A stretch of DNA of 64,000 bases from Schlesneria paludicola DSM 18645 (lineage in GTDB: Bacteria > Planctomycetota > Planctomycetia > Planctomycetales > Planctomycetaceae): positions 2,988,670 through 3,052,669 of the forward strand of contig NZ_JH636434.1 in assembly GCF_000255655.1 (NCBI RefSeq), given 5' to 3'. Below are positions 18,998 through 27,174 of this stretch, one piece after another. The notes under the pieces are model-generated. The model was not told the DNA's origin, ran no database searches, and saw only the letters and a list, made by a program, of their open reading frames with translations. Both the position numbers and the translations under genes were made by a program. Position 1 is the stretch's first letter. Each line of letters starts with the position of its first letter.

Positions 18998-19939
18998 TTA
19001 ACTATCGACCGTTTCGACGGAATGAAGAATGGGCGCATGATCCGAAAGCATGGACAAATTGCTGCCACCGCGAATTTCGGTTTCAAATTCACGGAAGAAT
19101 GAGGGCGAGTAACCGGTCGCTTTTTTGAACAAGCGACTGAAATACAACTCGTCGCTGAACCCAAGCTCGCGTGAAATCTCTTTAACCGGCCGCAAGGTAT
19201 GGAGCAACTGCCATTTGGCATGGATCAGAATTCGGTTGCGAATCAGATCCGTCGGCGTCGTCCCAAGCTGCTCGCGCACGATCCTGCCGAGGGTCTTCGG
19301 AGTCAGATGCAGCCGCTGGGCATAGTCCGCAGGCGAATGCCAGGTTTGATAATGCGCCTCGATCAGTTCTCGCAGCTCAACCAAGGTCGGATGCCGGGGA
19401 CCGATTGACGGCACAGCGCATGATTCGGAATATTTCGTTTTCAAGCGGGCGGCAAGGATCAACAGTACCTTGAGATACGCAAGCATGACATCACTGGATG
19501 CCAAATCCGGCTCGACCTGTTCTTGCCGAATTCGCTCGATCAGGCCAATGACATCCCGCTTCCTTCGTTTATCCAATTCAACCGCAGGCCCTCCATAGGG
19601 ATCGTTGAACAATGTGCCACTGCATCCCGCCTCGGCATGAAACGTTTCCACACACAGAAAGTTGGCATGGAACTGAATCAGGTCTCCACAGACCGATTGG
19701 CTGGGAACGATTTGAATGTGCTGATAGGGAACGAAAAACAGTAGCGAATCCTGGCGAAACTCAAATTGTGAGGCATCGGCCCAGAAGGTTCCCATCCCCT
19801 CGCGGATCAGATAGATCGAGAAATAGTTCGTACGAACAGGATGCACCGGCTCATCGGTCGACGGGACGATCTGAACACGAATCGCCTGGCCGCCCGCGCG
19901 CGGATCGTACAGATTTTTCAGGATGCTTTGCTTCGCCAT
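18998..19939 (-). CDS. AraC family transcriptional regulator
   Basis: A 313-residue regulator. The N-terminal two thirds form a cupin-type sensing domain (from TNYFSIYLIREGMGTFWAD). The C-terminal 100 residues hold two helix-turn-helix motifs ending in the AraC signature (ELGFSDELYFSRLFKKATGY). The sensing domain contains several cysteines (residues in QSVCGDL, NFLCVET and AGCSG) that could be redox sensors. It probably controls the downstream DUF417 gene and itself, with which it appears to form an operon; the control target is inferred from position. Confidence 0.92.
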   Translation of the reverse strand: MAKQSILKNLYDPRAGGQAIRVQIVPSTDEPVHPVRTNYFSIYLIREGMGTFWADASQFEFRQDSLLFFVPYQHIQIVPSQSVCGDLIQFHANFLCVETFHAEAGCSGTLFNDPYGGPAVELDKRRKRDVIGLIERIRQEQVEPDLASSDVMLAYLKVLLILAARLKTKYSESCAVPSIGPRHPTLVELRELIEAHYQTWHSPADYAQRLHLTPKTLGRIVREQLGTTPTDLIRNRILIHAKWQLLHTLRPVKEISRELGFSDELYFSRLFKKATGYSPSFFREFETEIRGGSNLSMLSDHAPILHSVETVDS

Positions 19940-20185
19940 ATCTCATTTGTTCCTGACGTCGTGCCGCTCCAAAGGCGACTAAGTTATGGGGCGGGTACGT
20001 TTTCACGCAAATGCCTACGAGGTTCAGACCAGCGCGCCATCTACAATGAGATCATATCTGGGTGTGTGATCGCCTCTCACGCAACTCGAATCAGAAGCGA
20101 TTTCCTCCGGGGCTCGACGGTTTCGTTCTCCGCTCTGAGAGGTATGATCAAGATCTTCCGAACCCCGCTCAACAGGAACGACTTC

Positions 20186-21496
20186 ATGCAACGCAATCGA
20201 CGACGTTTCTTGCAGACTGTGGCGGCGGCCACCGCCGCGTGTACCTTGCCGACCTGGTATCGGGAGGAACTGGCACAGACCTCCAAAGCCACGGCGGCCG
20301 ACGTCGAAAAGCCAGCGGTGGCGCTTGTCGGTTGCGGTGGAATGGGGCGAGGTGATGCGAAGAACGCGTCACGGTTCGGGCGAATCGTGGCGGTGTGCGA
20401 CGTGGATGAAGCGCGCATCGCCGAAGCAAAAAAGCTCTGGCCCGAAGCCGAAGCGTATCGTGACTTTCGGCAGGTCATGGACAGAAAAGATATTCCAATT
20501 GTCGTCTGCGGCACGGTCGATCACTGGCACGCACTGGTGTCGCTTGCCGCCCTGCGTTCGCAGAAAGATGTCTACTGTGAAAAACCGCTGACGTTGACCG
20601 TCGAGGAAGGTCAATTGCTGGTGAAGGCCGTTCGCGATACGGGACGCGTGCTGCAAACCGGCAGCCAGCAGCGAAGCGACAAGAACTTTCGCCTGGCGTG
20701 TGAACTCGTCCGCAACGGACGACTCGGCAAGCTGAAGCATGTGTCAGTCTGGCTTCCAAGCGGACGACGCGAAGGTCCGTTCCAATCCCAGCCCACTCCG
20801 GCCGGATTCGATTGGAATCTCTGGCAGGGCCCCACGTCCAAGGTGGAATATGTTCCTGAAAGAACCCATACGACGTTCCGATACTGGTGGGAGTACTCCG
20901 GCGGGACGATGACCGACTGGGGTGCCCATCACAACGACATTGCTCTCTGGGGGATGGGACTGGAACGAAGTGGCCCCATCAGGATTGAAGCGAAACCCCT
21001 GGTGGAAATGATTCCTGGCGGTTTCACCGCTTTCAGCGAATACGCTGTCGATTACACCTATGCCAACGGTGTGACCCATTCCTGTCACAGCACTCCGGCG
21101 AACGCCTGGAACGGTTCGGTGATTGATCCGAAGGGGCAGCAACATGGAGTGAAGTTCGAAGGCTCAGATGGCTGGATTTTTGTCACGCGCGGGAAGATTG
21201 AAGCCAGCGATCCGGAAATCCTCACTGCGGCACTCCCAACCGACGCGGTGCGCCTTCCGATTAGCAACGATCACATGGGCAACTTTTTCGATGCCGTCCG
21301 TTCGCGTCAGCAGCCAATCTGCGAAGCTGAAATCGGACACCGTTCGGCCTCGGTCTGTCACTTGGGGGTGATTTCACTCCGGCTGGGCCGAAAACTGGGT
21401 TGGAACCCGCAGACAGAACAATTTATGAATGATGACGAAGCCAACCAATATCTTCGCCGCGTTCCACGGAAACCGTGGAGTTATGAATCGGTGTAA
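20186..21496 (+). CDS. Tat-exported Gfo/Idh/MocA family oxidoreductase
   Basis: I take the ATG at 20186 (436 residues; AGGA lies upstream). It opens with the twin-arginine signal MQRNRRRFLQTVAAATAACT, and the longer open frame upstream has no domain. The Rossmann NAD(P)-binding block reads VALVGCGGMGRGDAKN. The family signature CEKPLTLTVEEGQLLVKAV and the C-terminal blocks (YWWEYSGGTMTDWGAHHNDI) match the many planctomycete secreted members. Such enzymes oxidise or reduce sugars and inositols; the substrate here is unknown. It is divergent from the AraC gene, with about 250 bases between them. Confidence 0.92.
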   Translation: MQRNRRRFLQTVAAATAACTLPTWYREELAQTSKATAADVEKPAVALVGCGGMGRGDAKNASRFGRIVAVCDVDEARIAEAKKLWPEAEAYRDFRQVMDRKDIPIVVCGTVDHWHALVSLAALRSQKDVYCEKPLTLTVEEGQLLVKAVRDTGRVLQTGSQQRSDKNFRLACELVRNGRLGKLKHVSVWLPSGRREGPFQSQPTPAGFDWNLWQGPTSKVEYVPERTHTTFRYWWEYSGGTMTDWGAHHNDIALWGMGLERSGPIRIEAKPLVEMIPGGFTAFSEYAVDYTYANGVTHSCHSTPANAWNGSVIDPKGQQHGVKFEGSDGWIFVTRGKIEASDPEILTAALPTDAVRLPISNDHMGNFFDAVRSRQQPICEAEIGHRSASVCHLGVISLRLGRKLGWNPQTEQFMNDDEANQYLRRVPRKPWSYESV

Positions 21497-21593
21497 TACG
21501 GCAGTCCGCCGTCGTCATACCGATTCACATTTGGCCGTATGACGTAGACGATTCCGTGTTGTTTGCAAACCGGCTGAACGACACGCTCCGTCG

Positions 21594-21998
21594 CTAACCG
21601 ATTCGGTCAGAATTTGATGACCTCCGCACATCGTCCTGACCGAGGGCCAATCTGTAACTGATGATCGGACAGATCGCGATCATGATCAGAGTGATCGTGT
21701 TCTGTTGGAATACGTGCGTCAGAAAGAACAGCAGGCTCGGGTCCTTCTTGAACGGTGCAAATCGCCATTCTGTGAACAAAGCCAGTGCCAATCCCGCGAA
21801 CCCGCAAATGATCGCGAACGGAACGGATCGACCACGAATCGCATATCCGCCGACGAGTCCCATTACGGCCGAGGGGACAATCAACGCGTAAAAACCTTGC
21901 CTAACAATCCAAAAGAATGCGTAGTAGCCTGCCACTCCACCCAAAACAGCACCGATCACCCCCAGGACATAGGCCGGTCGCGCAGCGGATGACGTCAT
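21594..21998 (-). CDS. Small integral membrane protein of unknown function
   Basis: About 134 residues from an ATG at 21998; a TTG six codons earlier is an alternative start. Four hydrophobic segments are apparent: AYVLGVIGAVLGGVAGYYAF, FYALIVPSAVMGLVGGYAI, VPFAIICGFAGLALALF and TITLIMIAICPIISY. I recognise no family. It stands alone on the minus strand between the oxidoreductase and the acyl-CoA synthetase genes. Confidence 0.65.
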   Translation of the reverse strand: MTSSAARPAYVLGVIGAVLGGVAGYYAFFWIVRQGFYALIVPSAVMGLVGGYAIRGRSVPFAIICGFAGLALALFTEWRFAPFKKDPSLLFFLTHVFQQNTITLIMIAICPIISYRLALGQDDVRRSSNSDRIG

Positions 21999-22109
21999 CG
22001 GATTGTAAACCTGCAAGAAGAGAGTCGCGACAAAAGACTTTACGTCTTATATCAAACTCGCTTCGTTCAGAAAAGCAATTTGATCAACTTGCGGGTCACT
22101 CCAGCTTCA

Positions 22110-24251
22110 TCAGCCCACCGACATTCGTCCATCAAGGGCGATGCAGGTGGTTGCCGTTGCCAACAGCGGGTTGATTTCGACCATCGAAAGTTCTGGCAAA
22201 TCCTCGACAAGTTGGAAGAACCTCTTCATGGTGAGCTTCAACTGAACGAGGTCAACGCCCGGGCGTTGACGATAGCCTTCGAGGATTGGATACAGCCTGA
22301 GTGAGCGGAGCATCCGGTCGGCGGTCTGCTCATCACAGGGGGGCAGTTCCATGGCCGTATCCCGCTGAAGTTCCGCGGTGATTCCACCCGCACCGATGAC
22401 AACGACTGGTCCCAGTTGTGGGTCACGAGTCATCCCGAGGATCAGCTCGACGCCCCGTGCGATCGACACCATCGGTTGTACAGAGACGCCTTCAATGCGT
22501 GCGCTCGGGCTTCGTTCGCGCACAACCTTCATCATCGTGGCGAATGCCTCTCGGACGCTTTGCGCATTCGGAATATTCAGCATGACCCCGCCGACATCCG
22601 TCTTATGGGAAATATCAGGCGACAGTACCTTGAGTACGACGGGATAGCCGGTTTGCTCTGCAATCTCCTCCGCGGCGTCGGCAGACGCGGCAAGCCGCCC
22701 CTGGACAACTTGGATTCCAAAGTCTGCAAGCAGCGATTTGGATTTTCGTTCATCCAGTAAGCCCTGCTTCTCGGCCAGTTCCGCACGCCAGAATGCGATT
22801 TGCTCGCTCGTGACGGCACGCCCCAATCGTCGCAAGGATTCAGGCGTTGCCGAAGTATTCACGGAATCGAATGAGGTGGCCGCACATTGTTTTCGGCGGA
22901 GCGCGGTCACATGACTTAACGCACGGACGGCCTCTTCCGGAAAATCATAGTTGGGGACACCAGCCCGCCTGAGAATGGTTCGCCCCGTCGTAACAGCCGC
23001 TCCCCCAATAAATGCCACCACAATCGGTTTGGTTCCGTTGGCACGTGCCACGACAATTGATTCGGCAATCCGTTCGGGGTCGGTCATGGTCTGCGGGGTC
23101 AGAATGACGAGCAACGCATCCACATTGGGATCTTGAGCGACGATCTGAATCGCAGCCTGAAATCGCGCACATCCCGCGTCGCCCAAAACATCGACAGGAT
23201 TGCGATGCGACCAGCACGAAGGGAGTACGCGATTCAGCGACTCGATCGATTCCTCGGACAACCGCGACAGAGGATGCCCAAGTGCCAGCCAGGCATCGCT
23301 GGCCATGACACCTGGACCTCCCGCGTTTGTCACTATGGCCAGTCGATCTCCTTCGGGCGCACCATGAGCGATCAGTAAACTCGCGCAGTCAAACAGCTCT
23401 TCGATGGTATCAACCCGTTCAATCCCGGCATGCCGAAACGCGATGTCACACACCGCATCGGCGCTGGCAATCGCACCGGTATGCGACACCGCGGCGAGTG
23501 CCGATTCGGCGAAGCGGCCCGACTTGCAGACGATCACCGGCTTGTGCCGCGCACACTTTCGCGCGGCCGACAAGAAATGCGACGCCTGGTCGAGTCCTTC
23601 GAGATACAACAGGATCGCATCCGTCTGTTGATCCTCGGCAAAATAGTCAATCAGATCCCCCATACCGACATTTGTCATATTGCCGACGGACACACAAGCC
23701 GAAAATCCCAGCTCACGCTCGGCCGACCAATCCAGAATCGCAGTGCACAACGCCCCCGATTGCGACAGAAAGGCAATCCTTCCGGGATGGGGCATGACGG
23801 GTGAAAAACTCGCGTTAAGTTTGTGAACAGGTCGCAGAACTCCCAGGCAGTTTGGCCCGATAAAGCGCAGCAGAGGAAACTCTCGAGCGGCCGCGACAAG
23901 TTCCGATTCAATCCTTCGGCCATCGGCTCCCGCTTCGCGAAATCCGGCGGAAATGACAATCATTCCCCGCGTGCCGAGTCGACCACATTCTTGGACCAGA
24001 CACGGAACCGTCGATGCGGGCGTACAAACCACGACCAGATCGGGAACCCGGGGCAACTTCGCCAGCGACTCGTACGCGCGTTCGCCCTGCACAAGCAGGT
24101 GTTTCGAATTGATGGCGAAAAGTTCCCCCTGGTATCCGGTCGCTTTGAGATTCGCGAAGAGGGCCCCACCGACAGACCCCGGTTTATCACTGGCCCCCAC
24201 GACCGCAATCGATTTCGGAGCAAAAATCGCTTGAAGTCCGTCATCTCTCAT
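22110..24251 (-). CDS. ADP-forming acetyl/acyl-CoA synthetase, fused alpha-beta type
   Basis: 713 residues from an ATG at 24251, with AGGCA just before it. The order is a CoA-binding domain (residues 8-105, AVVGASDKPGSVGGALF), succinyl-CoA-ligase-like domains (about 145-290, containing the phospho-histidine site in AAVSHTGAIAS), a linker, and a C-terminal ATP-grasp domain (about 490-705, with YPVVLKVLSPDISHKTDVGG). These enzymes interconvert acetyl- or acyl-CoA plus ADP and phosphate with the acid plus ATP. No GNAT acetyltransferase domain is present, so it is not a Pat-type regulator. It is the last gene of a minus-strand group with the UspA and host-attachment-family genes (spacings of about 50 bases), which suggests induction under energy or oxygen stress. 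Confidence 0.92.
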   Translation of the reverse strand: MRDDGLQAIFAPKSIAVVGASDKPGSVGGALFANLKATGYQGELFAINSKHLLVQGERAYESLAKLPRVPDLVVVCTPASTVPCLVQECGRLGTRGMIVISAGFREAGADGRRIESELVAAAREFPLLRFIGPNCLGVLRPVHKLNASFSPVMPHPGRIAFLSQSGALCTAILDWSAERELGFSACVSVGNMTNVGMGDLIDYFAEDQQTDAILLYLEGLDQASHFLSAARKCARHKPVIVCKSGRFAESALAAVSHTGAIASADAVCDIAFRHAGIERVDTIEELFDCASLLIAHGAPEGDRLAIVTNAGGPGVMASDAWLALGHPLSRLSEESIESLNRVLPSCWSHRNPVDVLGDAGCARFQAAIQIVAQDPNVDALLVILTPQTMTDPERIAESIVVARANGTKPIVVAFIGGAAVTTGRTILRRAGVPNYDFPEEAVRALSHVTALRRKQCAATSFDSVNTSATPESLRRLGRAVTSEQIAFWRAELAEKQGLLDERKSKSLLADFGIQVVQGRLAASADAAEEIAEQTGYPVVLKVLSPDISHKTDVGGVMLNIPNAQSVREAFATMMKVVRERSPSARIEGVSVQPMVSIARGVELILGMTRDPQLGPVVVIGAGGITAELQRDTAMELPPCDEQTADRMLRSLRLYPILEGYRQRPGVDLVQLKLTMKRFFQLVEDLPELSMVEINPLLATATTCIALDGRMSVG

Positions 24252-24301
24252 CACTGCCTGCTCCGATTACGTCGGCCTATCTGCCCATATCAGAACGGAC
24301 G

Positions 24302-24787
24302 TCAAATCGCGCCCACGACGTGCGGCTTCGCTTCCAGATCAACCGACGCGATGATCTCCGAAAGTCGCAACGTCAGCTCCGCCTCGGCCAACGGCATCAG
24401 ATCCTTGGCGAGTTCGAGAGCGATTCGATCTTGCACAATGCGAGGCCACGTTTCGCGCAAGACTCCCAGAAACGACGGCGGGGCAATCACGAACAAACGA
24501 TCGAAGCGTCGATCTTGAGATTCGCGTACCAGAATCTCGGATATCTCATGGGCAAATCGCTTCGACTGGACCTGCTTTCGATCTTCATGGGGCTCAACCG
24601 TCGAACGCGCATTTCCGGCAAGTTGGACCCGCCCCGGCGCATCACTCTCCATCTCTTGCGGCGTCAGCCGCCCTTCAGGATGAACAAGACTATGCAAGGT
24701 CTGAAACTTGCTGACCGTGCTGGGCAAGGCATGCAAGATTTTGGCATGGCAACGGTCGGCTACCAGGACCCAATCAACAGTAATCAT
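24302..24787 (-). CDS. Host attachment protein family
   Basis: 161 residues from an ATG at 24787 with GGAG nine bases before it. The start WVLVADRCHAKIL and the C-terminal FDRLFVIAPPSFLGVLRETW match the bacterial family named host attachment protein (PF10116), related to archaeal release-factor-like folds. The name comes from plant-associated bacteria; the biochemical role is unsettled. Here it sits between UspA and the acyl-CoA synthetase genes with 49- and 47-base gaps, so it is likely part of a stress operon. Confidence 0.82.
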   Translation of the reverse strand: MITVDWVLVADRCHAKILHALPSTVSKFQTLHSLVHPEGRLTPQEMESDAPGRVQLAGNARSTVEPHEDRKQVQSKRFAHEISEILVRESQDRRFDRLFVIAPPSFLGVLRETWPRIVQDRIALELAKDLMPLAEAELTLRLSEIIASVDLEAKPHVVGAI

Positions 24788-24836
24788 TGGAAAATTCTCC
24801 GATAAAAGCGATTCGTGCATTTCCGAGCAGGCGGAT

Positions 24837-25328
24837 TCACTGTGGTGGCGGACTGCGTTCAATGCTCGGTTCGACCACGGCGTCCCGCTGCATTCGCTCG
24901 GCGGTGCCTTGTTTGATGGTCATCACGGGGCAGGGAGCGTTTCGCATGACAAACTCTGCGACACTACCCAGCAAAATTCTCGTCAATCCTGTCAGCCCGT
25001 GCGTCCCCATCACGATCAAGCTCGCGTCGCAGTCCGACGCAATGGACACAATATTCGGTCCGGCATCCCCAATACTGACTCTCGTTTCCACCTTCACATC
25101 GTCAATAGACGCGGTGACTGTGCGAAGCCGATCCTTACACTCGTCTTCGATCATTGTTAACGACGACAACGAAAGGTAATTGTGCAAATCCGACGGCGGC
25201 GGTAGTGGGATGTGGACGACGACCAATGTTGCACCGTGATCACGTGCTAACGAGCGGGCCAATCCCAATGCCTGATTCGCATTCTCTGAGAAATCTGTGG
25301 GGACCAGGATGGTTCTGATTTTCAGCAT
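24837..25328 (-). CDS. Universal stress protein (UspA family)
   Basis: 163 residues from an ATG at 25328 preceded by GGAGACAACCC. It has the UspA fold signatures: the start IRTILVPTDFSENANQALGL and the ATP-binding loop VMGTHGLTGLTRILLGSVAEF (G-2x-G-9x-G-S type). It should therefore bind nucleotide. It heads the group UspA, host-attachment-family protein, ADP-forming acyl-CoA synthetase. A hairpin terminator candidate separates it from the upstream Hsp20 gene. Confidence 0.93.
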   Translation of the reverse strand: MLKIRTILVPTDFSENANQALGLARSLARDHGATLVVVHIPLPPPSDLHNYLSLSSLTMIEDECKDRLRTVTASIDDVKVETRVSIGDAGPNIVSIASDCDASLIVMGTHGLTGLTRILLGSVAEFVMRNAPCPVMTIKQGTAERMQRDAVVEPSIERSPPPQ

Positions 25329-25451
25329 GGGTTGTCTCCAAATTTGTACCACAAGATGTTGCGGGCCTCTCACCGTAGGAACAACTCGATTTTCGGCGAT
25401 GAACCCGTGCACAACAAGGTGTGAATCGCGATGGAAACAGATCGAACGGAA

Positions 25452-25483
25452 GAGCCCAGAAGTTTGTACACGCTTCTGAGCTC
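25452..25483 (-). terminator. Hairpin terminator candidate after the Hsp20 gene
   Basis: Eleven-base arms (GAGCTCAGAAG and CTTCTGGGCTC on the minus strand, one G-U pair) enclose a ten-base loop and are followed by TTCCGTT. It lies 28 bases downstream of the Hsp20 stop. The T-tract is weak, so this may be a partial terminator or an mRNA-stabilising stem. Confidence 0.5.
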
Positions 25484-25510
25484 CCGTTCAGGTGCGGCGT
25501 TGATGGTCAT

Positions 25511-26005
25511 TCATCCATTGACCGGGATATTGCGACCTTTCCCTTCTTCCGTCTTTGGCAGCGATAGCTGAAGCACGCCATGCTTATAGTTCGCTGAAAT
25601 CTTGTGGGTGTCGACAAAAGGCGGAATCATCATCGCATGGTAGTACTCCGTCGCGGAGAACGATTCCTTGTCTTTTTCCTTCTTTTTCTCTGACCGTTTC
25701 GCCTGCATCACCAATTGATTTCCACGCACGTCGACTTTGAAGTCCTTGAGTTCAAAACCGGGTGCTTCCGCCTTAATGAGATACGCATCGGGATGGTCCT
25801 CGACATCGAATGCCCACCGGCCGTCGCCCCGCTCGGCATTCCAGAGCGCCGGGACATCCGTGAAGAACCTGCTCAGCATCTCATCAAATTCGCGCCGCAT
25901 TCGATTGAGCGACGGAAATCCAAAGCTCTGCCAAGGATCTCGCGCCAACGCAAGTCCTTCCTTCGTTTCAGTTCCTTCGGCTTTTTTGGTCACCGCTGTC
26001 GTCAT
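25511..26005 (-). CDS. Small heat shock protein (Hsp20 / alpha-crystallin family)
   Basis: 164 residues from an ATG at 26005 preceded by AGGAGAAGAAACG. The alpha-crystallin domain covers about residues 60-160: WAFDVEDHPDAYLIKAEAPG near its start and KISANYKHGVLQLSLPKTEE at its end, where the GVLxLxLPK motif is diagnostic. The N-terminal FPSLNRMRREFDEMLSRFF helix is typical of bacterial Hsp20. It is an ATP-independent holdase for unfolding proteins. It lies between the BON-domain gene and UspA on the same strand. Confidence 0.94.
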   Translation of the reverse strand: MTTAVTKKAEGTETKEGLALARDPWQSFGFPSLNRMRREFDEMLSRFFTDVPALWNAERGDGRWAFDVEDHPDAYLIKAEAPGFELKDFKVDVRGNQLVMQAKRSEKKKEKDKESFSATEYYHAMMIPPFVDTHKISANYKHGVLQLSLPKTEEGKGRNIPVNG

Positions 26006-26078
26006 CGTTTCTTCTCCTGTAAACGAGCCCTCTGGTACCATTCAAAGGCGACCACCGCCGTTGATGGCATTGCCTCGA

Positions 26079-26543
26079 TCAAACCTGCGACGGTTTGTCA
26101 GGTCTTGAAATCACTGCAACCTGGAGGTCGATGCGTCGTCCGAACGCCAATCGACGAGCGATCTCGATTGCCTGCTGCAAATGGAAATAGCGATGAACGG
26201 TTCCCCCCAGGCAGAGCGTTGTCGCGTCGACAGTGCACGTCACGTTGTTCAATCTGTGGCCCGCCCTCGCCAAGCCGCCTTGGATCATCGACCACACCTC
26301 TTCGTCGTCACGATGCGGGAATGCATCGCCCTGAGCTGGCCTGGTGATCTCAACATCCGACATCGTGACCTGATGTGTCTCCTGTTCCAGTTGCTCACAA
26401 CAGAAACTCGCATCAGCCAATCCGTCACTACAACATCGACCACATGGCCGCTGCTCCGTTTCCTTGGGCAAGAATTCAAGTCGAAGCCGTTCATGGTCGA
26501 ATGCCATTGTCGGTTTCGTCATTTCCAGAAGTGTCGCGACCAT
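26079..26543 (-). CDS. BON-domain protein with cysteine-rich N-terminal part
   Basis: 154 residues. The C-terminal 65 residues read as a BON domain (VWSMIQGGLARAG, then TLCLGGTVHRYFHLQQAIEIA with the conserved glycine). The N-terminal half has a cluster of cysteines (CGRCC, then FCCEQ), which may bind a metal or be disulfide-linked. There is no clear signal peptide. It is the first gene of the minus-strand stress group; the next gene, Hsp20, starts 73 bases on. The start ATG is uncertain because no strong ribosome-binding site is visible. Confidence 0.7.
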   Translation of the reverse strand: MVATLLEMTKPTMAFDHERLRLEFLPKETEQRPCGRCCSDGLADASFCCEQLEQETHQVTMSDVEITRPAQGDAFPHRDDEEVWSMIQGGLARAGHRLNNVTCTVDATTLCLGGTVHRYFHLQQAIEIARRLAFGRRIDLQVAVISRPDKPSQV

Positions 26544-27174
26544 AGTTTGGTTCTGCCCCTGCAGTGAACGACGACCAATTCACAACCCCCACGACAACAG
26601 CAATCGCCCGCCCTAGGCGCAATTCCAATCACATTCCTTGGCACAAAGGGACATATGATCGCCCCATTCTGAATTAGCAGTTTCTCACCATACTGGCATG
26701 TCTTTTGCCTATCATTCGCAGTGGCGCCCCAGTCAGAATTCGTGGTGCCTTGCCTCCATCAAAGACTCGCCAGCGGCGGGAATGAGCGGTTGCATGAGGC
26801 ATGCCGAATCAGCCGATTCGGTCGAATTTCAGGGAACGACCTGACGTATCAAGATGATCATGGGGGTTGTGATGGGTTGCTTGCGCATTTGCGTGAAAGC
26901 TTGATCGAACTCGTTGAACGATTTTTTTCCAGTTGAATGGCATTCACCCAATGGCATTCAACCAGGCGCAGACAAGGGCCACGGCAGGTAGGTTTCAATT
27001 TGATCACGATCGCCACCACGCCCAAGTGGCCGACCTGTTAATGAAACAACGCGAATGCTTTCTGAATCCAGTACAGTGTGATTGTCCCGGTGAATTGAGG
27101 AGCGTCTTCAGTTCGATCGTGACGATTGCCGCGACAAGCATGAATCATGCGGCCATTCGTCACACGCATTCGAG
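26544..27174. other. Divergent control region of the stress island
   Basis: 631 bases between divergently transcribed stress-related genes. I see no supported gene. It holds a good match to a sigma-54 promoter (separate entry) and probably the start sites for both flanking groups. Confidence 0.55.
26694..26709 (+). promoter_or_regulatory. Candidate sigma-54 (-24/-12) promoter
   Basis: TGGCATGTCTTTTGC carries the invariant GG (26695-26696) and GC (26707-26708) with exactly ten bases between them, and a TTGC -12 box. It differs from the TGGCACG-N4-TTGC consensus at one position of the -24 box. It points toward the acyltransferase-ACP-synthetase gene, about 460 bases before that start codon. 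The long leader is unusual and weakens the assignment. Confidence 0.45.

Noticed and set aside
22017..22109. A candidate small gene or terminator between the membrane protein and the acyl-CoA synthetase
   Set aside because: The stretch is short and shows neither a stable stem nor a coding signal.
26633..26648. A second possible sigma-54 -24 box (TTGGCAC) near 26633
   Set aside because: The -12 position twelve bases on reads CA rather than GC, so it fails the spacing rule.
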